From Litorilituus sediminis (GTDB lineage: Bacteria > Pseudomonadota > Gammaproteobacteria > Enterobacterales > Alteromonadaceae), in contig NZ_CP034759.1 in the NCBI RefSeq assembly GCF_004295665.1, forward strand, positions 1,116,001 to 1,180,000: DNA of 64,000 nt, read 5' to 3'. Under the pieces are notes generated by a model. The model was not told where the DNA came from, made no database searches, and saw only the letters and a list, made by a program, of their open reading frames with translations. Positions 31,752 to 40,902 of this stretch are shown in pieces. The position numbers and the translations under genes were made by a program. Each line of letters begins with the position of its first letter. Position 1 is the first letter of the stretch.

Positions 31752-32894
31752 GTGCAATTCATACAATCTATTCTGTGTCGAGAAGGCTATGACAACAGAA
31801 GCCGTTTTTTAAGTATTTATGCCCTAAGCGTGATCTGCTTTACCGTTCTGGCAAACCTATTTTCAAACTACTTTATTATAGCGCTTATCGCCATGCTCCT
31901 GATTGCGGCTATGATAACCCTAACCACGATAAGGCGCTTACGTGATGCTAAACTCAATAAAAATTGGCAATTTGTACCAGGCGCAGCTTTTATTGTTGCT
32001 GGCACCATTATTTTGCTATTAGGTAGTAGTGTTAGTTATTGGTTCTTATTAGTTCCTTCAGTATTTTGTTTATTATTAATGACTTACCCAAGTAAGTTAT
32101 CCAATGAACAACAAACTAGAGATTATATATTAGGCTATTTTGGCCCGGTAGATTTATCTCAATACAAAGAAGCACACAATCAGCATCACGTCAGTAATGA
32201 TCGAATTGAACCAACCTTAGTAGGTCAAGCAAGCCAAGCTGGAGATATCCATTTTGATGAATTTAACGCTCAAGCACATCAGCCAGAAGATAGTGATACT
32301 GCCAGCAGTAACCAGGTGGATTTTGGTGAGCTAATTCGACTTAAACTACTTGGTAATAAAAAGCTACAAATCATCTTGGCAAGTGCTATTGCATTTATAT
32401 TATTAATCGCCTTTATTGCTAGCCTGATAAAGCCATCTAATGATAATGCCACAAGCTCGCAAAGCAGCCCAACGTCTTCTATGCAAAATGAACTACAGCC
32501 AGTTATAGCTACTGAGAGTAGTCAACTTGAGCGACTGCACGCTTTATCTATGCCTGATAATTTCGAGCTATATTTATCACAACACCAAGGCGTAACCATA
32601 GCTTGGCAAGCTGATGATGTTAACAATGGCTTATTATGGTCACAATTAAGCGCTAAGGGTGACAGTAGCTGCCAAGCTATCAAGTTTAATAAAGGCAAAG
32701 GCTTTAGACCGCTCAATGTGCAAGTAGAAGGTAAAATTAACTACTTCGCCAACTTCTCGCCACTTGATAGCCAGGCGCTCATTAAGGCACTTGCTGTTAG
32801 AGGTAATTTCTCTTTATGCGGCTATAGCTTCTCCTTAAAAGGAAGCCAAGCGGCATTAGGTAAAAATAATCAATACGCTGACTTGCTAAACTAA
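31752..32894 (+). CDS. Membrane protein with DUF805-like N-terminus and unassigned C-terminal domain
   Basis: A 380-residue protein starting at GTG with GGAG five bases before it. The N-terminal ~125 residues have four hydrophobic segments and the pattern RSRFLSIYALS...TTIRRLRDAKLNKNWQF...LLLMTYPS, resembling the DUF805 signature (RRLHD followed by a W). A hydrophilic, acidic linker (126-205) precedes a fifth membrane helix (208-228). The last ~120 residues form a soluble domain with two cysteines (DSSCQAIKF and FSLCGYSF) that I do not recognise. The helix count places this domain probably in the periplasm. It ends at a terminator. Confidence 0.7.
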   Translation: MQFIQSILCREGYDNRSRFLSIYALSVICFTVLANLFSNYFIIALIAMLLIAAMITLTTIRRLRDAKLNKNWQFVPGAAFIVAGTIILLLGSSVSYWFLLVPSVFCLLLMTYPSKLSNEQQTRDYILGYFGPVDLSQYKEAHNQHHVSNDRIEPTLVGQASQAGDIHFDEFNAQAHQPEDSDTASSNQVDFGELIRLKLLGNKKLQIILASAIAFILLIAFIASLIKPSNDNATSSQSSPTSSMQNELQPVIATESSQLERLHALSMPDNFELYLSQHQGVTIAWQADDVNNGLLWSQLSAKGDSSCQAIKFNKGKGFRPLNVQVEGKINYFANFSPLDSQALIKALAVRGNFSLCGYSFSLKGSQAALGKNNQYADLLN

Positions 32895-32917
32895 AAACAC
32901 TTCGCAAATAAGCAATA

Positions 32918-32952
32918 AAAAAGCCGCAACCTTGCTCAAGGTTGCGGCTTTA
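32918..32952. terminator. Bidirectional terminator
   Basis: Perfect stem AAAGCCGCAACCTT / AAGGTTGCGGCTTT around GCTC, A-run on the left and TTTAT on the right, lying between the converging genes at 31752-32894 and 32976-33407. Confidence 0.9.
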
Positions 32953-32975
32953 TCAAAATGAGTAATCAACTTTGG

Positions 32976-33407
32976 CTAGTTAAAGCCGATACCCTCTTTT
33001 AACAGTGCCTCATAAATAGCTGTCATAGCTATGGTATTTTCTGTTAACGAATCGTCCCACTTACTTCGTTTTTCAAAACCAAGCTCACTTAATTTGAAAT
33101 AGTAATGACTGTCTAAATCACTCGCATCTAAGCAGGCTTTAGTACAACCAAGCTCACAGCCATCAATTGCTATAATCGGCCTACCTGACTTAGCCAAAGC
33201 CATGATAGGCTCAACTTTACCAACGACCCCAGAAATACAGGACATTTCTGCTAAGCCGTCGCCATCTATATTAACCGAGATATTATGCGCCATTTGCGCT
33301 AAATTTGAACAGCCAGAGCATGAATAAACAATAGGCTTTTCTGCCTGATGAGCCTTATCCACCTTAGCTGTAGCATAGTTAGTTAACTGCTTTTTTTGTG
33401 CTGCCAT
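32976..33407 (-). CDS. DGC-type cysteine-rich putative zinc-binding protein
   Basis: A 143-residue cytoplasmic protein with clustered cysteines: YSCSGCSN, EMSCISGVVG and AIDGCELGCTKACLD. The DGC tripeptide (here IDGCELGC) names the family (PF08859 type). The pattern suggests metal or Fe-S binding; the actual ligand is not known. The ATG at 33407 (MAAQKKQL) has AAAGGG upstream and is preferred to the start at 33431. It lies about 115 bp after cobQ on the same strand, so it may be the last gene of the cob transcript. Confidence 0.75.
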   Translation of the reverse strand: MAAQKKQLTNYATAKVDKAHQAEKPIVYSCSGCSNLAQMAHNISVNIDGDGLAEMSCISGVVGKVEPIMALAKSGRPIIAIDGCELGCTKACLDASDLDSHYYFKLSELGFEKRSKWDDSLTENTIAMTAIYEALLKEGIGFN

Positions 33408-33521
33408 CGTTACACCCTTTAATAGCATCAATTTTCGTCAGTATAACGGCATAACTAGTTAGTTATTTGATCTATATCAAAGACATAAGCTTAACCACAA
33501 TAAAGATAAGGTTATTGGTGT

Positions 33522-35030
33522 TTATCGCCAACTTTGTAACATAGCTGTTAGTTTATCTATAGCTAAATATTGCTCACAGGCATGACTTACCCGCTCAATA
33601 GCCTCCTCTTCGAGACTGTCTAAACTAGGCTGAATATTAGTTTTCAGGCCCAGCCAGCTAATCAGTAGTTGTAAGGCACTTGGGTTATCAAATAAACCAT
33701 GTAAATAACAGCCTGCTATTTGTTGATCATTTGAAACAAAGCCCTGCTCTTCACCACCTAGTGTCAACATTGCTGAAGGCTTATCTTCTGCTAAGGTATT
33801 CGTTAATAACTGAGTGACACCTGCGTGAATTTCATAGCCAGAAACCTCACTTTTAGCCTCTCCAAGCATCATGGTACCGGCAGCATTAACAAGCGTTTTC
33901 TCACTAGCTAATTCAGTTTCTATTGGGAAGTAGCCAAGCCCTTTTGAACTACCTGCCTGCCCTTCAATAGCATGCGGATCATGAATTACTTGACCTAACA
34001 TTTGATAACCACCACAAATACCAATAAGTTTACCGCCATAGCGTAAGTGCCGAGCAATATCCTGATGCCAACCTCGTGCATATAAAAACGCTAAATCTGA
34101 GCGGACATTTTTACTCCCAGGCAAGATGATCAAATCACATGCAGGAATACTGACCTTTGTCTTTTCGTTTTTAGCAAATAAGAACTGACAGTTAATATGT
34201 GGGTGATGGCGTAAAATATCAAAATCAGTATGATTGCTCATATGAGGGTACACTAGAACAACAATCTCAACTTTAGTATTCGCTTTATCATAACTTTGGC
34301 TTGTGGTTAGCGCATCTTCTGATGATATATCTAAGCCATGCAAATAAGGTAAAACACCTAACACAGGTTTATTGGTTTTTCTCTCCAGCCATTCAAGTCC
34401 AGGTTCAAGTAAACTGATATCTCCCCGAAATCGATTGATAACAAAACCAATAACCCTGTCTTGCTCTGATTGAGAGAGCAACATTAAAGTGCCAACCAAT
34501 TGCGCAAAAACACCGCCCTTATCAATATCTGCAACAATAATAACTGGGCAGTCTACTGCTTCAGCAAAACCCATATTGGCAATATCACCTTCACGTAAAT
34601 TAACTTCAGCCGGGCTACCAGCCCCTTCCACAACAATAAGTTGATAATTTTCCTTAAGCTTTTTATGAGAGTGTAAAACAGCCTGCATAGCGACTTTTTT
34701 ATAATCATGGTAACTTTCTGCTTCCATATTACTGAGCGCTTTACCATGAACAATAACCTGAGCGCCAGTATCGCTGTTAGGTTTTAGCAAAATCGGATTA
34801 AAATCTACCGATAACGCCACCCTCGCAGCTTTAGCTTGTAGGGCTTGCGCTCTACCAATTTCACCACCACAAGGTGTTACAGCACTATTTAATGCCATAT
34901 TCTGTGGTTTAAATGGTGCCACTTTTACCTGCTTATCGGCAAATAAACGACAAAGCCCTGCAACTAAGGTAGTTTTACCGGCATCAGACGTGGTGCCCTG
35001 AATCATAATTGTTTGACAGTTTGTCATCAT
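33522..35030 (-). CDS. cobQ: Cobyric acid synthase
   Basis: Glutamine-dependent amidotransferase that amidates side chains b, d, e and g of the adenosylcobyrinate a,c-diamide ring. N-terminal dethiobiotin-synthetase-like ATPase domain with [18 protein letters not shown] and [12 protein letters not shown]-terminal class-I-like glutaminase domain with the nucleophile Cys339 in [11 protein letters not shown] and the YLHGLFDNP histidine region. Length 502 residues (family about 480-510). It is the only corrin-ring enzyme in the window; the rest of the cluster is nucleotide-loop assembly. Confidence 0.95.
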   Translation of the reverse strand: MMTNCQTIMIQGTTSDAGKTTLVAGLCRLFADKQVKVAPFKPQNMALNSAVTPCGGEIGRAQALQAKAARVALSVDFNPILLKPNSDTGAQVIVHGKALSNMEAESYHDYKKVAMQAVLHSHKKLKENYQLIVVEGAGSPAEVNLREGDIANMGFAEAVDCPVIIVADIDKGGVFAQLVGTLMLLSQSEQDRVIGFVINRFRGDISLLEPGLEWLERKTNKPVLGVLPYLHGLDISSEDALTTSQSYDKANTKVEIVVLVYPHMSNHTDFDILRHHPHINCQFLFAKNEKTKVSIPACDLIILPGSKNVRSDLAFLYARGWHQDIARHLRYGGKLIGICGGYQMLGQVIHDPHAIEGQAGSSKGLGYFPIETELASEKTLVNAAGTMMLGEAKSEVSGYEIHAGVTQLLTNTLAEDKPSAMLTLGGEEQGFVSNDQQIAGCYLHGLFDNPSALQLLISWLGLKTNIQPSLDSLEEEAIERVSHACEQYLAIDKLTAMLQSWR

Positions 35031-35047
35031 ATCAACCTAAAGAGTAA

Positions 35048-35815
35048 CTAAGAAATTAGTGGCGTAGCAATGTGCTTAACTTGATAGTGTAGAGAAGCAC
35101 TTGAGCTAGATTCAACTAAACTAAGGTTCTCAGAATTAAGCGGATTATCAGAATTAAGCGACGAAATGACTATTCTAGTTAAGCTGCCATTGGCAATGGC
35201 TAAGGTGCTATACAAGCTAGGATTGGTCCAATCAAGGTTTAAAATGTGCGCCAAAATCATTCGAATAACACCACCATGGCATACCAGCAACAGCTTTTTC
35301 TGCTTATTTTTGCAGGTCACACCTTGATGAACTACTTGGCTAAGCAATTGTTGCCACATTTGAATAATACGGCGATTAAAGTCAATAAGAGGCTCAGCTA
35401 AAGGTAAGTTCACCTGTGCCGGATTTTGCCAAAACGCTTCCAGCAATGACCAAGGCTTTTGCTGACTAACTTGTGGAAATGCACTTAAGTCAACCGTTTC
35501 AAGCTCATCAAATGAAACGCCATCCAAAAGGCCAAAATTCATTTCTTGCAGTGTTGATAATGTTTTAACTTCAGTCTTTGTTTGTCTGCCAATAAGCTGA
35601 GCTAAGCTCCTACAGCGCGTTAACGGCGATGTATATATCTCATCATAATGACCTGTTGAGGAGTTATCATAACTTCTATCTATAAACTGCGATAACTTTG
35701 TCACTATCTTATGATTTTCTTCAGCCGCCACAAAAGCATCAGTAACCCCATATAAAGCAGGTGGTGCATCGACTTTTCCATGGCGTAAAAGATCTATTTC
35801 TATCAAGTTAAACAC
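35048..35815 (-). CDS. cobC: Histidine phosphatase family protein, CobC-like
   Basis: Phosphoglycerate-mutase-fold phosphatase; in this setting most likely alpha-ribazole-5'-phosphate phosphatase of the cobalamin lower-ligand pathway. Catalytic LLRHGKVD is at residues 9-16 (His12), IYTSPLTRCRSLA is the second signature, and LLVCHGGVIRMIL holds the second His. Length 255 residues, about 50 longer than E. coli CobC; the extra part is a C-terminal Ser/Asn-rich tail containing the repeated SLNSDNPLNSENLS. The specific substrate is inferred from cob neighbours. Confidence 0.8.
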   Translation of the reverse strand: MFNLIEIDLLRHGKVDAPPALYGVTDAFVAAEENHKIVTKLSQFIDRSYDNSSTGHYDEIYTSPLTRCRSLAQLIGRQTKTEVKTLSTLQEMNFGLLDGVSFDELETVDLSAFPQVSQQKPWSLLEAFWQNPAQVNLPLAEPLIDFNRRIIQMWQQLLSQVVHQGVTCKNKQKKLLLVCHGGVIRMILAHILNLDWTNPSLYSTLAIANGSLTRIVISSLNSDNPLNSENLSLVESSSSASLHYQVKHIATPLIS

Positions 35816-35834
35816 CTATTCACCTACTTATTAC

Positions 35835-36449
35835 CTATTCACCTAGTGCATCAGGGCTAGCAGAGCTATTTTGTCGCTTAATTTGCATTGGGATACCCGC
35901 TGTAACTAAGGTCACTTTATCAGCCAGTTGTGCGATAGCCTGATTTAACCAGCCACAATAATCGACAAACAAGCGTGTCTGCTCACCAAGAGGAATAACA
36001 CCTAAACCAACTTCATTACTCACCAAAGTAATCTGCACTGTTGATTGCATAGAATGCTCTGCTAGACAAGAAACTAATTCATCAATTGCAGAGCTAACAT
36101 GCTGTTCAATTAAATCCTTGCGCACCTCGGCCCCTTTAGCCATTAACTGCTGTTCTTTATCGTATATTAGGTTATTAAGCCATAAGGTAAGGCAATCAAC
36201 CAATACTACTTGTCGGTGCTTAAATGATGCTATCAGCTGAACAAGATCATTTGGGCACTCATGTAATTGCCAATGGTTACTTCTATCTTTTTGATGTTTA
36301 GCAATACGCTTAGCCATTTCATTATCAAACGCAGTTGCTGTGGCAACATATAATGGCTTTATTTTTTCGGCTTGAGCTTGTTGTAAAACGTTGCGTTCTG
36401 CAAAGCTTGATTTACCCGAACGGGCACCACCTAAAACTAAATGAATCAT
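35835..36449 (-). CDS. cobU: Bifunctional adenosylcobinamide kinase/guanylyltransferase
   Basis: Phosphorylates adenosylcobinamide and transfers GMP to give adenosyl-GDP-cobinamide. The P-loop GGARSGKS is at residues 7-14; YVATATAFDNEMAKRIAKH is the conserved second motif with the guanylyl-accepting histidine region; LVDCLTLWLNNLI and VSNEVGLGVIP are further family motifs. Length 204 residues (Salmonella CobU 181). Overlap-free but tight spacing to cobS (18 bp) supports one operon. Confidence 0.94.
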   Translation of the reverse strand: MIHLVLGGARSGKSSFAERNVLQQAQAEKIKPLYVATATAFDNEMAKRIAKHQKDRSNHWQLHECPNDLVQLIASFKHRQVVLVDCLTLWLNNLIYDKEQQLMAKGAEVRKDLIEQHVSSAIDELVSCLAEHSMQSTVQITLVSNEVGLGVIPLGEQTRLFVDYCGWLNQAIAQLADKVTLVTAGIPMQIKRQNSSASPDALGE

Positions 36450-36467
36450 AAAAATAAGCCCGTTACA

Positions 36468-37283
36468 TTAATAGAGAAACGCCAAAACAACTAAATAGAT
36501 AAGCAATTCATTGATTTGCTGTGCAGCACCTAAACAATCGCCAGTAAAACCGCCAATCCGGCTTTTTAACCAACGACTAAAACCAAGTTGAAAAAACATG
36601 AGCACACATAAAAGTGCGACTGAAACTAACCAAGAAAACAACAGTAACGGAATTAAACCTATAGCAAATAACATAAGCAGATCACTCACTGTTTGCTTAT
36701 TCGCAAGCGGTTTACTTTTACTACTTGATACCTCGCTCACATAAGGTAAAGTAGAAATAAGACTTGCAGCAAATGCCCTTGATAAGCTTGAAGCGAGCAC
36801 TAAAGTAGTTATTAGCTCGATATTCCCCACATGAGCAATATTCACTAACAACTGAAACTTTAATACTAGCGCTAACATCAAAGTTATGGCGCCATACGTA
36901 CCTAAACGACTATCTTTCATGATCTCTAGTCGTCGTGATACTTCAAGCGCACCACCTATACCATCAGCCATATCCGCTAAGCCATCTTCATGAAAGGCTC
37001 CAGTTAATAGCACACTGATAATCATAGTAATGATAATGGCAACATCGACTGGGAATATCTGGCCCAAAACCAAGTAAACACTCGCTAAAACTAAACCGAG
37101 AAATAAGCCTACCAGTGAAAAATAACGATTTGCGCAATTTAACAAATATGCAGAGTAGCGCGTACTTTTAGGTACAGGTATACGAGTAAAAAAGCTAACA
37201 GCAAGAAAAAACAAATTTAGTTGGTATTTGAAGGCGCCATACTTTGTTTGCTCCTTGGTTAAATTGTCGCTAGCTTTAGCCAC
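36468..37283 (-). CDS. cobS: Adenosylcobinamide-GDP ribazoletransferase (cobalamin synthase)
   Basis: Inner-membrane enzyme joining adenosyl-GDP-cobinamide and alpha-ribazole(-phosphate) to make adenosylcobalamin (phosphate). Several membrane helices; metal-binding motif HEDGLADMADGIGGA, SRLGTYGA, and GDCLGAAQQINEL near the C-terminus. Length 271 residues (family about 250). Its start codon overlaps the end of cobT by one base, indicating translational coupling. Confidence 0.95.
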   Translation of the reverse strand: MAKASDNLTKEQTKYGAFKYQLNLFFLAVSFFTRIPVPKSTRYSAYLLNCANRYFSLVGLFLGLVLASVYLVLGQIFPVDVAIIITMIISVLLTGAFHEDGLADMADGIGGALEVSRRLEIMKDSRLGTYGAITLMLALVLKFQLLVNIAHVGNIELITTLVLASSLSRAFAASLISTLPYVSEVSSSKSKPLANKQTVSDLLMLFAIGLIPLLLFSWLVSVALLCVLMFFQLGFSRWLKSRIGGFTGDCLGAAQQINELLIYLVVLAFLY

Positions 37284-38401
37284 TAAACTGTGACCCCAGC
37301 ACTATCAAAGCTTGCCATATCATTATAAAAAGCAATAGCAGCGAGCAATAACTGGTAACATAACACAGCACCTGTGCCCTCCCCTAAACGTAGCTGTAAA
37401 TCGAGTAAGGCTACATCACGCCCTTTACCGACAATATGTTCTAATAGTAAGGCATGTGCTTTTTCTTGAGATACATGGCTAAAGACCAAGTAGTCAGTAA
37501 CATGTTTATCCAGTTTTTGTGCAATTAGCGCAGCGACTGAAACAATAAAGCCATCAATAACAACAGCAACCTGACGGCTTGCTGATGCCAAGATTGCGCC
37601 AACCATTTGCATTATTTCAAAGCCACCTAGTTCACTAACGATTCGATAAATGACTTGAGCAGAAGGTTGCTGCTGCAAATCGATATCAATTCGAGCGATT
37701 GCTTGCTCAATCAGTGACGTTTTCTTGCTCAACTGCTCATCAGTAATACCTGTACCTCGGCCAACACACACATCAACAGTTAACCCGGTTAGTGCTGACA
37801 TTATGGCAGCGGCAGAGCTTGTATTACCTATGCCCATTTCCCCCAATAGTAATAGTTCACTACCTTGCTCTATTTGACGCAAAGCTATTGCCTTTCCATA
37901 AGCTAAGCACTGTTCTACCTGCGCTATACTCATCGCGGCTTGCTTACTAAAATTATTGGTTCCAGCTGCTATTCGCTGCGCTATAAATTCTACTTCCGCT
38001 TTGCTTAGCATAGCTTCACTCTCAGTAATAGGAGTGATAATTCCACAATCTATTACCGCTAGCTTAAGGTTACTCACCTGACAAAAACAATTAATCGCCG
38101 CGCCGCCTTGTAGAAAATTAAGCACCATTTGCCTGGTTACCGCACTTGGGGCAATACTGACGTTCTCTTCATTAATACCGTGATCACCAGCAAAAATTAG
38201 CACACTCGGTTTAGCCAGTGATAACTTAGGTAGGAGTGCTAAATTTAAATCAGAAGTGCCTTGTCGTTGATATTGAATAAGCGCAAGCTGCTTGGCAAGC
38301 GTTTCAAGTTTACCTAATGAAGCAACAGGTTTGGTTTTGTTATCAATAAATGTTTGAATAGAGCTGGATGCAGATGTAGATAAAGGGTTAATTTCCATCA
38401 T
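37283..38401 (-). CDS. cobT: Nicotinate-nucleotide--dimethylbenzimidazole phosphoribosyltransferase
   Basis: Activates the lower ligand base to alpha-ribazole phosphate. Recognised by FAGDHGINEENVSIAPSAVTRQMVLNFLQGGAAI (the start of the active site; only part quoted: AGDHGINEE), LLGEMGIGNTSSAAAI, VGRGTGI and LGEGTGAVL with the terminal catalytic region. Length 372 residues (Salmonella 356). First gene of the cob run; the 143 bp upstream contain the wecA terminator and no recognisable cobalamin riboswitch. Confidence 0.94.
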   Translation of the reverse strand: MMEINPLSTSASSSIQTFIDNKTKPVASLGKLETLAKQLALIQYQRQGTSDLNLALLPKLSLAKPSVLIFAGDHGINEENVSIAPSAVTRQMVLNFLQGGAAINCFCQVSNLKLAVIDCGIITPITESEAMLSKAEVEFIAQRIAAGTNNFSKQAAMSIAQVEQCLAYGKAIALRQIEQGSELLLLGEMGIGNTSSAAAIMSALTGLTVDVCVGRGTGITDEQLSKKTSLIEQAIARIDIDLQQQPSAQVIYRIVSELGGFEIMQMVGAILASASRQVAVVIDGFIVSVAALIAQKLDKHVTDYLVFSHVSQEKAHALLLEHIVGKGRDVALLDLQLRLGEGTGAVLCYQLLLAAIAFYNDMASFDSAGVTV

Positions 38402-38493
38402 AAAAAGAGATCGTTAATATTTTTAACCATGGTATGTTAAAACGACACTTAAGCCCACGGCATTTACTAATAAATTTATTATTAAATATAAAA

Positions 38494-38523
38494 AAAGCTT
38501 TTACTCAAATAAGTAAAAGCTTT
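38494..38523 (-). terminator. wecA-like gene terminator
   Basis: Minus-strand stem AAAGCTTTTACT / AGTAAAAGCTTT with a 6-nt loop followed by TTTT. Ends the polysaccharide gene set before the cob genes. Confidence 0.9.
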
Positions 38524-38544
38524 ATTAACTGAATTTGTATTGGC

Positions 38545-39582
38545 TTACGAGGCTTTGCCTCTGCGGGATATGTAGCGAATTGATAAAGCATATAAGCAAA
38601 AACTAATCAAGAACATAAATAACATAATAGACTCTGCTATTTGTAAGTATTCACCTAATAAGCCAATACCGGACATAAAGGCAGCAACAATAGAAATAGA
38701 AGCTAATGTTTGCTTAGGTGACAAACCTGCTCTTTGCAACATATGGTGTAAATGATCACGATCAGGCTTAAAAGGAGATTTACCATTTTTATATCGGCGC
38801 ACAACAATGGCTAACATGTCCATTAGTGGAATCGCACAAATCCACAACGCCGTTACTGGTCGAAATGACGCTTGCTCACCTTGCGTGCCCATAGTTAATA
38901 GCCAAATAACACTTAAGCCAACAAACATGCTACCAGCATCACCCATAAATATTTTTTTAGTTTCTCGCTTAAATAAGCCCAGATTAAACATTAAGTAGGG
39001 TAAAGTAGCCGTAGCTAAAATTAACGGGTAACTTAAATAATCTGTCTGACCACTCATTAAGAATAATAAAGCTACAGAGGTAAAAGTATTAATACTCAAG
39101 CTACCAATAAGGCCATCAATACCATCGATCATATTATAAGCATTAATCACCACAATAATGGAAATATAAGTAAAAATAATACCGAAGGGGCCTAAATTAA
39201 CATCACCGAGTGAAAATAGATTACCTAAATTAGCGATATAGCCGCCAACGCCATATATCATAAGGCTAGCAATAATGATCTGACCAACAATTCGTACTCT
39301 GACTCTTAAGTCGAATTTATCGTCTAAAGCCCCTATAAACACCATCATGGCCGAGGCTATTAAATACATTCGCAGCTCTAAAGTGTTCGGTAACCAAAGC
39401 AGGCTTGCTGCCAATACAGCAAGAAAAATAGAAATGCCGCCAATTAAGGGGATATGACCATCATGTTGCTTTCGCTCACATGGTTTATCTACTAAGCCCA
39501 CTTCAATTGCGACGGGTTTAAAAAACTGTATCGCTAAAAATGCGAAAATAAAGGTGGATAGTATGGTCGCTAATATATACAT
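38545..39582 (-). CDS. wecA: Undecaprenyl-phosphate HexNAc-1-phosphate transferase, WecA-like
   Basis: Polytopic inner-membrane glycosyl-1-phosphate transferase that starts a surface polysaccharide on undecaprenyl phosphate. WecA/MraY signatures are all present: GALDDKFDLR with Asp87/Asp88 and Asp91, NAYNMIDGIDGL (148-158), IFMGDAGSMFVG (Asp215) and the cytoplasmic HLHH loop (277-280) typical of the WecA/TagO branch. Length 345 residues. About 200 bp separate it from the epimerase gene upstream, so it may have its own promoter. Sugar donor (GlcNAc or GalNAc phosphate) is not readable from sequence. Confidence 0.88.
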   Translation of the reverse strand: MYILATILSTFIFAFLAIQFFKPVAIEVGLVDKPCERKQHDGHIPLIGGISIFLAVLAASLLWLPNTLELRMYLIASAMMVFIGALDDKFDLRVRVRIVGQIIIASLMIYGVGGYIANLGNLFSLGDVNLGPFGIIFTYISIIVVINAYNMIDGIDGLIGSLSINTFTSVALLFLMSGQTDYLSYPLILATATLPYLMFNLGLFKRETKKIFMGDAGSMFVGLSVIWLLTMGTQGEQASFRPVTALWICAIPLMDMLAIVVRRYKNGKSPFKPDRDHLHHMLQRAGLSPKQTLASISIVAAFMSGIGLLGEYLQIAESIMLFMFLISFCLYALSIRYISRRGKAS

Positions 39583-39780
39583 TTAAGGTCCAAATATTGG
39601 TCTTAGTTTCTTGCTACAGTATATTATTTGAGTAACAACTCTATAAAAGAGCTTTTCGGCGTATTATATGTGATTAATTACCAAAACAAAAGCAAAGCGA
39701 CTGTTTCTTCATACAAAAAACACTTTGCTAATGACTTATAAACACTGGTTAGCTACCTATAAGCATAAATAGCGTTAACC

Positions 39781-40812
39781 TTAGTTAGCTTTTTGCAAAA
39801 AATCAACGTACCAAGGCATAGCCTTGACTATTCCTTGAGATATTTTGAATTCCGGCTGATATCCAAGCAAACTTTGCGCCTTAGATATATCCGCTTGAGA
39901 ATGCCTTACATCACCAGCACGAAAATCTCTATATACAGGTTGCTTTAAATAACTTATTTCATTTTCTTTCAAAGTAGAGGCTAGACTTGAAAATAACTCA
40001 TTTAAGGAGGTTCTATCACCTAATGCTACGTTATAGACTTGGTTTTTAGCTTCTTGACTGGCTGTTGCCGCTAAAATATTCGCCTGTACGGCATTTTCGA
40101 TAAAGCAAAAATCTCTACTTGTTTCACCGTCACCATTAATGTAAACATCTTCATTTGCTATCATAGCAGCAGTCCATTTAGGAATTACCGCAGCATAAGC
40201 ACCATCAGGGTCTTGTCTTTTGCCAAAAACATTAAAGTAACGAAGACCTGTGCTATTTAAACCATAAGTTTTTTGAAAAACATCCGCATATAATTCATTA
40301 ACATACTTAGTTACAGCGTAAGGAGACAAAGGCTTCCCTATAGTATCTTCCACTTTGGGAAGGCCTGGATGGTCGCCATAAGTAGAGCTTGAAGCGGCAT
40401 AAACAAAAGTTGCTACTTTCGCTTCTTTAGCTGCAACTAACATATTTAGAAAACCAGTAATATTTGCACTATTGGTTAACAGAGGGTCTGCTATTGAACG
40501 TGGTACTGAGCCCAAAGCGGCTTGATGCAAAATATAATCACTGCCAGTAACGGCTGCTTGGCAATCTTCTAAATTACGAATATCGCCCTGGATAAACTTA
40601 AAGTTGCTCCATAAATCATCACCTACTTGCTGCTTGACTTCATCAAGATTTCTTTGGTGACCCGTAGCAAAGTTATCAAGACCTATGACCTTTTGCTTTA
40701 AACCTAGTAAGGTTTCCAATAAATTTGAACCAATAAAACCGGCACAGCCCGTGATCAACCAGGTCTTTGGCTGTTGCAATAACTCATTTTGAATTTTTTG
40801 ATAGGTGCTCAT
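39781..40812 (-). CDS. UDP-N-acetylglucosamine 4-epimerase, TviC/WbpP-like
   Basis: Extended SDR epimerase interconverting UDP-GlcNAc and UDP-GalNAc. The Rossmann motif [10 protein letters not shown] starts at residue 21; the catalytic Ser143 region [11 protein letters not shown] and Tyr165-x3-Lys169 (PYAVTKY) are intact; the N-terminal ~17-residue helix before the Rossmann fold is typical of the TviC/WbpP group rather than GalE. Length 343 residues (WbpP 341). It works on the same nucleotide sugars as the dehydrogenase upstream. Confidence 0.88.
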   Translation of the reverse strand: MSTYQKIQNELLQQPKTWLITGCAGFIGSNLLETLLGLKQKVIGLDNFATGHQRNLDEVKQQVGDDLWSNFKFIQGDIRNLEDCQAAVTGSDYILHQAALGSVPRSIADPLLTNSANITGFLNMLVAAKEAKVATFVYAASSSTYGDHPGLPKVEDTIGKPLSPYAVTKYVNELYADVFQKTYGLNSTGLRYFNVFGKRQDPDGAYAAVIPKWTAAMIANEDVYINGDGETSRDFCFIENAVQANILAATASQEAKNQVYNVALGDRTSLNELFSSLASTLKENEISYLKQPVYRDFRAGDVRHSQADISKAQSLLGYQPEFKISQGIVKAMPWYVDFLQKAN

Positions 40813-40832
40813 CTGTGAAATTTTCCTTTAAT

Positions 40833-40893
40833 ACAGAAATAAAGAGCTCAGAAATAAAAAGCTCAGAAATAAAAAGCTCAACCGAAGTTGAGC
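40833..40893 (-). terminator. Intrinsic terminator with tandemly repeated tail, between the dehydrogenase and epimerase genes
   Basis: On the minus strand, just after the dehydrogenase stop (40903): stem GCTCAAC / GTTGAGC with a UUCG tetraloop and then TTTTTATTT. The tail is repeated: plus-strand unit AGCTCAGAAATAAAA occurs at 40845-40859 and 40860-40874, with partial copies on both sides. Each minus-strand repeat therefore gives another TGAGC plus U-tract. Confidence 0.8.
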
Positions 40894-40902
40894 ATTTGGG
40901 TC

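Noticed and set aside
35048-35815. Assigning the histidine phosphatase to general phosphoglycerate mutase
   Set aside because: The catalytic motifs fit either, but its position between cobQ and cobU favours the CobC role.
38402-38544. Cobalamin riboswitch before cobT
   Set aside because: The gap is 143 bp, a third of it terminator, and no B12-box-like conserved stretch is visible.
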